NCBI RefSeq assembly: GCF_900109655.1
Contig: NZ_FOAT01000005.1
Coordinates: 126,001 to 190,000, forward strand
Direction: 5' to 3'
Origin: Hominimerdicola alba
GTDB lineage: Bacteria; Bacillota; Clostridia; Oscillospirales; Ruminococcaceae
DNA: 64,000 bases
A model generated the notes under the pieces. It saw only the letters and a program-made list of their open reading frames with translations, was not told where the DNA came from and did not search any database. Position 1 is the stretch's first letter; the number at the start of each line of letters is the position of its first letter. This document shows, in pieces, positions 50,633-58,754 of the stretch. The position numbers and the translations under genes were made by a program.

Positions 50633-52212
50633 GACCCCCGCAAAGCCGAGCGAAGCCGCTCCACCGTGTATGCGTTGGCTACCTCTCCCCGCGCTATCCT
50701 GCCCGCCGCCGTGCTGAGACTTCCCGCCCGCGCGAAGAATTCTCCCGCAGGCATCAGGCTCTCCACCCGACCGCCGCAGAGTATGGCACAGCTGTCCGCC
50801 AGCTCCGCCGCATTTTCAAGGTCGTGGGTCACAGTGAGTACAGCCTTGCCCTCACCGCAGAGCCGTTTTATCATCTCTCCGAATTTCTTCCGCGATACCG
50901 CATCAAGCCCCTTTACAGGCTCGTCCAGCAGAAGTATCTCAGGCTCGCACAAAAGCACCCTGCCCAGCGCACAAAGCTGTGTCTCGCCGCCACTCAAGTC
51001 ATAAGGGTGGATATCTGCCAGATGTCCGCACCCCAGATATCTAAGCATCTCATCAGCCCGCTCTATGGGCTTTTCCATGGCTTTCAGCGCGAAGATGTAG
51101 TCCTCCCGCACCGTAGGCTGAACAAATATGTCCCGCGCTTCCTGCGGCAGCATAGCTATAACATGGGACGGCTTTTTCAGCCGCTTTCCGAACACTTTGA
51201 CCGTACCCGAATAAGCCCTGCAAAGCCCCGCCAGACACCGCAGAAGCGTGGTCTTTCCACAGCCGTTAGCCCCTATCAGCGCAAGATGCTCACCCTTGTG
51301 CAGAAGTATATCCACGCCATCAAGGATATCCTCACCCCGCCTTTCAAGAGCGAATCTCAGGTCATCAGCCCTCAGGGCTTCTTCCCCGAATTTTCTTACT
51401 TCGGGCAGAGCTACCTCTTTTTTGTGAGGTAGCTCACCCAGCAGTTTCCTGCCCTCTCTCACCGTCAGGGGACAACTCTCATGTCCCGAAAATATCCTCG
51501 CCGCCGCAGGCAGAAAACTCTCCGCCCCTGCAACCTTGCACATTTCCCGCGGCGAAGCATCAGCCGCTATCTGCCCATTCTCCATGAAGACTACCCTGTC
51601 GCACTCCGCAAACAAAAGATCTGTGGTGTGTTCCGCGATTATCACAGTTGTACCCATCTCGCGGTTCAGCCTAAGTATCAGCCCGCTGATATCTTCCGCC
51701 GTCACAGGGTCAAGTCTGCTGAAAGGCTCGTCCAGCAGAAGTATCTCAGGCTGCATCACCAGTGCCGCACAAAGGCTCACCAGCTGTTTTTCGCCCCCCG
51801 AAAGCTCGTCAAGCTTTCTCCGCAGAAGCTTCCCCAGCCCGAAGCGGGTTATAGTCTCCGCCGCCGCCCGACGTACTTCTTCCGCGCTAAGTCCCGCATT
51901 TTCGGGGGCAAACATTATCTCGCCGTATACCGTATCGCTGACAAAGCTGTCCTCAGGGGACTGCGCCGCATATCCCACCATGGGCATAGGGCTTTCCGCT
52001 TTCTTTCCGAAGACAGATATATCCCCCGAAACTTCACCTAAAGGCGCAATCTCGGGCTTTAAAAGCTTCAACAGAGTAGTCTTTCCGCACCCCGACCGCC
52101 CCATAAGCAGCACAAGTTCGCCCCTGCCTATTTTCAGGTCGATACCCTGAATAGCAGGCGCTTTTGCGTTGTTGTAGCGGAACGTCAGTCCCTCGCAGTG
52201 TACAGCGTCCAT
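50623..52212 (-). CDS. ECF transporter ATPase with two fused ATP-binding domains
   Basis: This 529-aa protein contains two complete ABC ATPase domains in one chain. The first has Walker A GRSGCGKTTLL, signature LSGGEKQLV and Walker B ILLLDEPFSRLD. The second has GANGCGKTTLL, LSGGETQLC and ILLLDEPVKGLD. ECF systems usually use two separate ATPases (EcfA1 and EcfA2), and here they are fused. It energises uptake together with the T and S components encoded on either side. I chose ATG at 52212, preceded by GGAGAGG. The gene overlaps the T-component gene by 28 bp. Confidence 0.93.
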   Translation of the reverse strand: MDAVHCEGLTFRYNNAKAPAIQGIDLKIGRGELVLLMGRSGCGKTTLLKLLKPEIAPLGEVSGDISVFGKKAESPMPMVGYAAQSPEDSFVSDTVYGEIMFAPENAGLSAEEVRRAAAETITRFGLGKLLRRKLDELSGGEKQLVSLCAALVMQPEILLLDEPFSRLDPVTAEDISGLILRLNREMGTTVIIAEHTTDLLFAECDRVVFMENGQIAADASPREMCKVAGAESFLPAAARIFSGHESCPLTVREGRKLLGELPHKKEVALPEVRKFGEEALRADDLRFALERRGEDILDGVDILLHKGEHLALIGANGCGKTTLLRCLAGLCRAYSGTVKVFGKRLKKPSHVIAMLPQEARDIFVQPTVREDYIFALKAMEKPIERADEMLRYLGCGHLADIHPYDLSGGETQLCALGRVLLCEPEILLLDEPVKGLDAVSRKKFGEMIKRLCGEGKAVLTVTHDLENAAELADSCAILCGGRVESLMPAGEFFARAGSLSTAAGRIARGEVANAYTVERLRSALRGSCP

Positions 52213-53045
52213 TGAAGCCTCTCCTTTGCCAGAATAATTACGGGGAGCATACATTCTCCCAGATATACAAACGTCATGACCATCTCATATCGTCCCAAGT
52301 CTACCCGCGGGAAGAACTCCGTAGCCCCGCCAAGCGCCGATAATACCAGCCCCGCCACCGTCAGCAGTACCACCATCAGGATGAATACATAGTCTTTCAG
52401 CCCCAAAGCCCGCCTGTCCGAAAAGGTTACTTTGTGTGTGCCGAAATCCCGCGCGTTCATGGACTGCGCCGCACCAGCCGCAGCTTCCGCCGACCACGCC
52501 ATGCAGGCAGTAAACACCGCTGAAACTTCCGCCAGCCGCCCCGAGGGACTGTCCCCCGCGAAAAGCCCTGCACCCCGCTGTGCCTCACGTATGCGGGAAT
52601 TTTTGCGTATCAGCCGAGGTATAAATCCCAGCGTCATGCTTATGGTCATAGCCAGCTTAGGGGAAAAACGCCCGAAAATGCCCAGCATCTCCCGCTCGTT
52701 CACCAGACCTCTCAGTACCGCCAGCCACACCCCCGCGCCGCTGAGTGAAAGCCCCAGTTCAAGCCCGTAAAGCATGGATTCCAGCGTGTAGGGACGGTCG
52801 TTCACAAAAAGCAGAACCGTCGCGCCCCTGTGTGAAAATATGGGGTCGATGACCGCAGTAGCCGCGCAGACAGCCAGTCCTGCCGCCAACGCTTTCAGAG
52901 CCCTGCGCCCGCCCTCATTCAGAAGCAGACACAGCCCCCCCGCCAAAAATCCCGCACCCGCCGCACTCAGCGACCGCGAGAACATTATGACCATCAGCGC
53001 TCCGAGGACCACCAAAACCCGCGAAAGCGGTGCAAAACCTCTCAT
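52185..53045 (-). CDS. ECF transporter T component
   Basis: This 286-aa membrane protein is the coupling subunit (EcfT) of an ECF transporter. The cytoplasmic coupling helices contain the characteristic Ala-Arg-Gly-type motifs as AQRGAGLF and MNARDFGT. Five or more membrane helices are visible. It overlaps the ATPase gene by 28 bp and the DUF4430 gene by 4 bp. Gene order T, A-A', S in one tight cluster indicates a dedicated (group I) transporter, unlike the shared modules of many Firmicutes. Confidence 0.9.
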   Translation of the reverse strand: MRGFAPLSRVLVVLGALMVIMFSRSLSAAGAGFLAGGLCLLLNEGGRRALKALAAGLAVCAATAVIDPIFSHRGATVLLFVNDRPYTLESMLYGLELGLSLSGAGVWLAVLRGLVNEREMLGIFGRFSPKLAMTISMTLGFIPRLIRKNSRIREAQRGAGLFAGDSPSGRLAEVSAVFTACMAWSAEAAAGAAQSMNARDFGTHKVTFSDRRALGLKDYVFILMVVLLTVAGLVLSALGGATEFFPRVDLGRYEMVMTFVYLGECMLPVIILAKERLQWTLYTARD

Positions 53046-53527
53046 CTGCCCGCCTCCCCGAAAAATTTATCAACGTAAACGAACTCTATCTCGTCCCCGC
53101 ATTCGGGCTGATATTCACCGCAGTTGATGCCCGGGGCAGTTCCGTTCACCGTATATATCCAGCCGCTCTCAGCTCCAAGCTCGAACTCTTCCAGACCGCC
53201 GATACCGCTGATATAAACGGCTCTGCCGCCCTTGGTACCGAAGTCGATACCCTCGTACCTCAGCACTCTCGCGGTCACATCGTAAACGCTCTCGCCCTCG
53301 GTCAGCGCGTACTTCCCATCAAGCATAGTACCATCTTCGGGCAGACCCTCAGCCCTGCCCACCGCCGCCGAGCAGTCCACCCGTATGGTGACGAACTCGC
53401 CGTCCTCGGTTACAGCCGCGGGGTGAAGAGCATAATATTCCTCGGGGGTTTTTATATCCACGAACAGCACAGCCGCCGCCAGAACAGCCGCCGCGCCAGC
53501 AAATATGGCTATATCCCGAATTTTCAT
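53042..53527 (-). CDS. Anchored DUF4430 (transcobalamin C-terminal-like) protein
   Basis: This 161-aa protein starts with a membrane anchor or signal (IAIFAGAAAVLAAAVLFVDI). A single DUF4430 domain follows, recognised by SGWIYTVNGTAPGINCGEY and the terminal GDEIEFVYV. DUF4430 is described as similar to the C-terminal beta domain of transcobalamin and intrinsic factor. It lies directly before the ECF genes (4-bp overlap), consistent with presenting a ligand to the transporter. An AAAGGGTGA ribosome binding site precedes the ATG. A possible weak promoter (TTGACG) lies upstream. Confidence 0.85.
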   Translation of the reverse strand: MKIRDIAIFAGAAAVLAAAVLFVDIKTPEEYYALHPAAVTEDGEFVTIRVDCSAAVGRAEGLPEDGTMLDGKYALTEGESVYDVTARVLRYEGIDFGTKGGRAVYISGIGGLEEFELGAESGWIYTVNGTAPGINCGEYQPECGDEIEFVYVDKFFGEAGR

Positions 53528-53880
53528 GCTCTCACCCTTTCTATCCTGAATTTTGCGTTATCCGTCAACACACAGTGCATTTTTCGTAAGCTGTCTCCCG
53601 CGAAAATCTCGCACCACGCGCCCAATAATTTCTGCTATAACTATTATTTTAAATGGGGGCACAGCCCCCATACCCCCGCGCTTCAAACCCTCGCGCGCGT
53701 GCAACCTTGACGCTGCGTGCGCTCCGCTCGTACCTCGCTACGCGTACTCGGTCAAGTTCGCGCTCGGGCTTTGAAGCTGTTTGCCATGCTCCTCACACCA
53801 CACCCAAGGGGCGACCTTGTCTACCGCCGTACGTTCAGATCAGAACGCCATTCTCAGCAGATTTTTACTGCCATACACCA
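53528..53880. other. 353-bp gap inside the operon, with palindromes
   Basis: No gene seen. GGGGGCACAGCCCCC (53656-53670) is followed by a large imperfect palindrome (53682-53776) whose arms are CTTCAAACCC and GGGCTTTGAAG, with inner CCTTGAC/GTCAAG. It may be an inserted palindromic repeat, and it divides the operon into two halves. Confidence 0.65.
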
Positions 53881-55701
53881 TCAATACAGCCCTCTGAGCC
53901 AAAGCCCCAGACTTCTCAAAAGCCCCTGCTTCCTGCAAGATTGCCGCGCTTCTTCATAAAACTGCTTCGCCGCGCTGACTGCTTCTTCATCGGGGGGATC
54001 ATCCGAAAACCTCAGCTTTTCGTAAGCCCTCTCAGATTCCGTGAACCGCTCTCTAAGAAGACCTTCCGCTTTCTCCGCCATTTCCTCGGGGCTCAATCCG
54101 CTGACACCCAGCGCAAGCTCCATCAGCTGTTTGCACTGAAAATGACAAGCTTTCAGGACTGCCGAATTATCGCCATTTTTCCGCTTCATTCTTCTGACAG
54201 CCGCCCTTGTCCGACCCGCCGCCAGAAGAATCACCAATGCCCCCGCAGGAACAGCAAACAGCACCTTTGATGACGGCTTTTCCGTATTAGTTTCCTCGCG
54301 TATCTCCGCGGCAGTGCGGGGCGGTGCCGATGTGTATATGATGTCCTCAGCCCCCGAAGTCACTTTGTCCTCGTCGCGTTTTTCGCTATCAGCCGAAGCC
54401 CCCTCGGGCAAAAGCGGAGAGACTTCCTCATACATGGGTGAGGTCTCGAAGACCACCCAGCCGGCGCCGTCAATGTACACCTCTGACCACGCGCGGCCCT
54501 CGCCCTCAGCAAGCTTTGCGCTTCTGTTTTCGGGCATCTCGTCAAAGTATATGCCCCTGACTTCTCTCGCCGCGATACCACAGCTACGTGCAAGACCCAC
54601 AGTCAGCACCGCATAGTCCTCACTGTCCGCATTTTCGGGGGAAAGCTCCGCCCGCACCGCTTTTCTGACCTCTGCAAGCTTCTTATCCAGGGGCAGAGTT
54701 CCGTCCAAGCCGAATTTTTCCCGCAGATGCGCGTCTTCTTCCTCCGTCAGATTTCCGTAAGCCGAATACACATACTCGCGGTAAAGCCCCTCGCAGTCGA
54801 TGTAATCGCCCTCATGCAAACGCGCCGTCAGCCTGAAAATATTCTCGTTCAGTTCGGGGCAGACAAGGTACTTTCCATCGGATATCTCACCGCACACACC
54901 CGCAGGCACGTACTTTCCGCTGACTTCCACTTCCTCGGTCGGCAGAGTTTCACCCGCCGCTTCCATCAGCCGATTCGCCTGATTTTCGGGGAAAAATCCC
55001 TCTTCACTCAGCGCCGTCATTATCGCCGAGCCCCTCGAATACTGAGCCTTGCTGCAATGGGGCTGTTCGTATTCTTCCGCCAGATAAAGGCTTTCTCCAC
55101 CCACCGCAGAAACTTCTCCCATGGGCGGAAATTCGGGCATTTTTATAAACACGGCAGGCAGAGCCAGCACAGCCGCACCAAGGGCAAGCCCCGCCTTACG
55201 GATGTCCTCAGCGCCGAAACAGCATACCGATACCGCCAGAGCCAGAGCCCCGCAAAGGACAAAGGCGTTGCCGCCGAAAAGCACATATCCCAGCGCCGCC
55301 AGAACCCCCAGTATCACCGCCGTAACCCTGACACCGAATGCCGCATATACCCCGCAGATAAGCCCGCAGGCTATCACAGGCACGATGTAAGCGCTGTCTG
55401 CCGCACCTGCCACAGGCACGTACAAAGCATCGCGCTTTATGGAATACAAATACTCGGCATTGTCCGCACAAAGAGCACATTCCGCCATGAACCGACCATG
55501 AAATATCACCGCCGTCAGAGCTCCGCAAACGGCAGGCAGAAAGCCCCACTTACGACCGAAACGCCCCGCCAGACAAGCCGTCAGGGCGCACAAAAGCAGA
55601 GCCGCCGCTGCCGCGTACAGCCCGCCCCATATGAAAAACGTAAGTGCCGCTCCCGCCCCGAAAACCATCGGCGCGGATATGTTCCATGTCTTATCGCCCA
55701 T
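53881..55701 (-). CDS. Transglutaminase-fold membrane protein with lost catalytic triad
   Basis: This 606-aa protein has an N-terminal half of about six membrane helices, an extracytoplasmic transglutaminase-like domain (about residues 350-430), another helix and a C-terminal DUF4129-like region. The domain is recognisable from EDYAVLTVGLARSCGIAAREV and GRAWSEVYIDGAGWVVFETS. The usual catalytic Cys, His and Asp are replaced by Ser (in NADSEDYA), Arg (in GRAW) and Glu (in FETS). It is thus a pseudo-transglutaminase. It lies next to DUF58 and MoxR genes, the normal partners of such proteins, which often assist assembly of surface complexes. Confidence 0.82.
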   Translation of the reverse strand: MGDKTWNISAPMVFGAGAALTFFIWGGLYAAAAALLLCALTACLAGRFGRKWGFLPAVCGALTAVIFHGRFMAECALCADNAEYLYSIKRDALYVPVAGAADSAYIVPVIACGLICGVYAAFGVRVTAVILGVLAALGYVLFGGNAFVLCGALALAVSVCCFGAEDIRKAGLALGAAVLALPAVFIKMPEFPPMGEVSAVGGESLYLAEEYEQPHCSKAQYSRGSAIMTALSEEGFFPENQANRLMEAAGETLPTEEVEVSGKYVPAGVCGEISDGKYLVCPELNENIFRLTARLHEGDYIDCEGLYREYVYSAYGNLTEEEDAHLREKFGLDGTLPLDKKLAEVRKAVRAELSPENADSEDYAVLTVGLARSCGIAAREVRGIYFDEMPENRSAKLAEGEGRAWSEVYIDGAGWVVFETSPMYEEVSPLLPEGASADSEKRDEDKVTSGAEDIIYTSAPPRTAAEIREETNTEKPSSKVLFAVPAGALVILLAAGRTRAAVRRMKRKNGDNSAVLKACHFQCKQLMELALGVSGLSPEEMAEKAEGLLRERFTESERAYEKLRFSDDPPDEEAVSAAKQFYEEARQSCRKQGLLRSLGLWLRGLY

Positions 55702-55714
55702 TTTAACTCCGCTC

Positions 55715-56635
55715 TCAGCCGTCTATCACCGTCACACGCTCGTCAGTGACTTTTGTATTCCTTGAAAACGCAATTATCCGTCCGTCATCAATATTCCCGC
55801 ACAGCTTTTCAAGACAGCTTTTTCCCTCGAATTTGTACATCGGGAATCGCAGGACTTCATTCATCACAGCTTCGCTGTCCACATTTTCAAATAATGAAAA
55901 TCCGTCTTCATTTGCAGGCAGTGCCAGACCGTAGTCCGTACCCTGCTCCGATAAAAGCTGTGCCAGACCGCATATCTTCTCCGCAAGGATACCCGCTCTG
56001 TCCCCTGCGCCGTAATCCGCAAAAAGCCATAATTTTCCCGATCTTTCGGGCATATAAGTGTTGAGATACGGCTTGCCGAAACGGTGGGTCAGCTTCAGGT
56101 TCACCCGCCGCAAAGGTTCATCGGGACGCGCTTCTCTGGCACCGTCAGGCTCTTTTTCACCCGCCGCGGCTTCCGCCAGATCGTATAGCTCCGCATCGGG
56201 AAGATCTGGCAGTACTGTCACACATTCTTCCGCAAAGCAAACGGCTGTCCGCTTTGTTATACCCAGCAGGTCGCTCCTGCGGAATGTCATAAACCTTATC
56301 AGCAGCGCCCCGCAGTTGTTCTGCACAGGCAGTACAGCCCTGCCCTTGCCATGTATGTCAACTATATTCGATGACTTCTCGCCCGTGACCAGATTCTCGC
56401 AAAGCACCGTGCCGCGCAGACGCTTTTTTCCAGAAAATATCACCGCGGGCGCTTCGCCCTTGTGAAGAAAAAGCTTCTCGTAGCTGACTTTCACACGATA
56501 GTCTTCCGCCAGATTTTCAATTACCGCCATGGCAAGCACCGCCAGCAGTCCCGCCGCGATGTAAAGCCCTATTACCGAGAAAAATCCCGCGATAAGCGAC
56601 GCCGCAAATAATGCTGCGAATATCAGCGTCCTCAT
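55715..56635 (-). CDS. DUF58-family protein
   Basis: This 306-aa protein has two N-terminal membrane helices and a soluble domain of the DUF58 type, which is related to von Willebrand A folds. The family-defining region is FRRSDLLGI followed later by RPDEPLRRVNLKLTHRFGKP. It overlaps the MoxR gene by 4 bp. MoxR and DUF58 proteins act together as chaperone-like modules, with a transglutaminase-fold partner often encoded next to them, exactly as here. The C-terminal half is divergent. Confidence 0.8.
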   Translation of the reverse strand: MRTLIFAALFAASLIAGFFSVIGLYIAAGLLAVLAMAVIENLAEDYRVKVSYEKLFLHKGEAPAVIFSGKKRLRGTVLCENLVTGEKSSNIVDIHGKGRAVLPVQNNCGALLIRFMTFRRSDLLGITKRTAVCFAEECVTVLPDLPDAELYDLAEAAAGEKEPDGAREARPDEPLRRVNLKLTHRFGKPYLNTYMPERSGKLWLFADYGAGDRAGILAEKICGLAQLLSEQGTDYGLALPANEDGFSLFENVDSEAVMNEVLRFPMYKFEGKSCLEKLCGNIDDGRIIAFSRNTKVTDERVTVIDG

Positions 56636-57573
56636 ATATCCTCCCTGTTTTCGGGACAGGGCTGAGCTTTCAGTATAGCTTCAAAGACCCCCTCGGGAGT
56701 TTTTCCTGCCGCCCTTGCTTCTCTGGTCAGCACAGACCTGTGGGCGCATACGGGTACAAAGCAGGCGCGGATATCGCTGGGCACAACATAGTCCCTGCCG
56801 TCCAGAAAAGCCCCTGCTTTAACTATCCTGCAAAGCGCCAGCGCACCTCGGGGAGATATGCCGCCCTCGGTATCACTGCAATCCGCCGCCGACTGCATCA
56901 GGTCGCAGATGTAGTCCATTATCTCATCCTTGATTGTCACCTTGTTTATCTCAGCCCGCAGACCCTCAAGGTCTTCCGCCGAGCATACCTGCTCAGTGCT
57001 GTCCAGGGGGTCGGTGAGTATTCGGTCTGTCAGCAGTTTTTTCAGAGCTTCCCTGTCGGGTGCACCAAGTCTCAGCCTTACCATGAATCTGTCAAGCTGA
57101 GAAAGGGGTATAGCCGAAGTTCCCGCCGTACCCGATGGGTTCTGGGTAGCTATAACAGCAAAGTTCTTTGAAAGCTCATGGGTCACACCGTCCACAGTCA
57201 GCCTGCGCTCTTCCATAGCTTCAAGCAAAGCCGCCTGTGTCCTGCCCGATGTTCTGTTGAGCTCGTCCGCAAGAAGAAGGTCGGTCATCGCCGCGCCCTC
57301 GTGATATACGAATTCGCCTTTGTCCGTATCGTAAGCCGAATATCCTGTTATATCCGAAGCCGTAGTATCGGGGGTCATCTGTATCCTCCTGAAATTCAGC
57401 CCCATGCACTTTGAAAGCGCCAGCGCAAGAGTGGTCTTGCCGGTACCGGGAGTATCCTCCAGCAGTACATGACCGCCAGCCAGCACTGCGGCTATCAGCA
57501 GTTCAACGGTATCGTCCTTGCCCACGATGACCTTTATCAGCTGTTCTTTTATTTTTGCAGGGATACTTTTCAT
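56632..57573 (-). CDS. MoxR-family AAA+ ATPase
   Basis: This 313-aa protein is a MoxR-type AAA+ ATPase with Walker A EDTPGTGKTTLALAL, Walker B LLLADELNR, the sensor region FAVIATQNPSG and the Arg-finger-bearing LSQLDRFMVRL. MoxR proteins act as chaperones that help metal or cofactor insertion or complex assembly, with DUF58/VWA partners. It overlaps the prenyltransferase-fold gene by 4 bp and the DUF58 gene by 4 bp, so it is firmly in the operon. Confidence 0.93.
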   Translation of the reverse strand: MKSIPAKIKEQLIKVIVGKDDTVELLIAAVLAGGHVLLEDTPGTGKTTLALALSKCMGLNFRRIQMTPDTTASDITGYSAYDTDKGEFVYHEGAAMTDLLLADELNRTSGRTQAALLEAMEERRLTVDGVTHELSKNFAVIATQNPSGTAGTSAIPLSQLDRFMVRLRLGAPDREALKKLLTDRILTDPLDSTEQVCSAEDLEGLRAEINKVTIKDEIMDYICDLMQSAADCSDTEGGISPRGALALCRIVKAGAFLDGRDYVVPSDIRACFVPVCAHRSVLTREARAAGKTPEGVFEAILKAQPCPENREDI

Positions 57574-58754
57574 TTTTCCTTTTCCTTTCTCTTGCGCATT
57601 ATGATCCCGCCGATAACAGCCACAACAAAGAAGGATATTATCGCCGCAGGAACGGCTGTCTGCATTTTTCCGCCTTTAGGATAACCCTCGGGGCTGTTGC
57701 TCAAAGTCGGGGGTGATGTGTTCCTGTTCTTAGCCGCCGTCATTTCTTTCAGCGAAGTTTTCACAGGCTTTTCGGGACTTCCCTCGTTCATATCGTATAC
57801 CGATCTTTCACCCGCCCTAAGCCTTTGTATGCTGCAAAGGGCTATAAGCGCCTGAGACGATGCCAGCTCACTGCTTTCGCCGCCTTTCTGGTGAGCAAAT
57901 CCGCCGTCGTCGTTGACATAGCTTATGAGTTCATCTGTCAGCCCCGCGAATCTTTCATCTTCATCGGGGTCAATGTCAAGACAGCACAGGGCGCATATTA
58001 TCTGCGCTGTGCTTTCGCAGTTATCCGCACTTTCAAGACTTTCTGCCAGATATTTCAACGCACCTGATACCGTATCCTCGGTCTCATTACAGCATCGGTA
58101 GGGTGCAAGCGCCTGCAAAGCCATCGCCGTGATATCGATATCGCTCCTGCCGTCCCCCGCAGTCAGCGAGAAACCGCCGTCGGAATTCCGGGTGTCTATT
58201 ATCGAGCTGATTATCTCAGCCCTGTCGGGCTTTGCGTCCTCGGGAAGCTTCCAGTCACAGCTGTCCATAGCTATCAGCGCCCATATCTCGCCGTTGAGAC
58301 CCTGTGCATCAAGAGGTCTGCCCTCGCCCCGAAGATACGTACCTCTGCCCAGCAGGTCAACTTCCGAAACATCGGTAGGGTCTACCCCAAGGCATATACC
58401 CGTCAGCACTGCGCGGTGCCAGTCGGTGGCGTTGAGACGATCTAAAGCCCCGTCATCGGAATATTCACTGTCGATACGGTTTTTCCATGCAGAGTAGTAC
58501 TCACCCGTGTCCGTTTCCAGCCCTGACCTTACCGCCGCAATCGCCAGCCAGTCAGAACTGTCGAAGCCCGCGTCCTCTGCTATCCTGCCTGAAAGCAGAC
58601 TGTCCCCCTCGGGTATGCCGTTCTTCTGTTTTTCATAGGTGACTATACCCCTTGCATAGCCATCAGCCTGTTTTGTATCCAGCGCCGAAGCACATATCGG
58701 GGTACTCATCATTACTGCCGCAGTAAGCAGTGCCGCAGGTCTTTTCAACATCAT
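57570..58754 (-). CDS. Anchored prenyltransferase/terpene-cyclase-fold protein (intrinsic factor-like barrel)
   Basis: This 394-aa surface protein has a signal peptide (residues 1-24), an alpha/alpha-barrel of repeated helices with DGGFSL and DGGFAH turns (about residues 30-330), a low-complexity linker and a C-terminal membrane helix with RKRKEKEK. Secreted proteins of this fold are not prenyltransferases. The animal cobalamin binders intrinsic factor and transcobalamin use the same barrel, including a DITAMALQALAPY-like helix. Together with DUF4430 proteins in the same operon this suggests ligand binding outside the cell. The ATG overlaps the upstream stop codon. Confidence 0.82.
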   Translation of the reverse strand: MMLKRPAALLTAAVMMSTPICASALDTKQADGYARGIVTYEKQKNGIPEGDSLLSGRIAEDAGFDSSDWLAIAAVRSGLETDTGEYYSAWKNRIDSEYSDDGALDRLNATDWHRAVLTGICLGVDPTDVSEVDLLGRGTYLRGEGRPLDAQGLNGEIWALIAMDSCDWKLPEDAKPDRAEIISSIIDTRNSDGGFSLTAGDGRSDIDITAMALQALAPYRCCNETEDTVSGALKYLAESLESADNCESTAQIICALCCLDIDPDEDERFAGLTDELISYVNDDGGFAHQKGGESSELASSQALIALCSIQRLRAGERSVYDMNEGSPEKPVKTSLKEMTAAKNRNTSPPTLSNSPEGYPKGGKMQTAVPAAIISFFVVAVIGGIIMRKRKEKEK

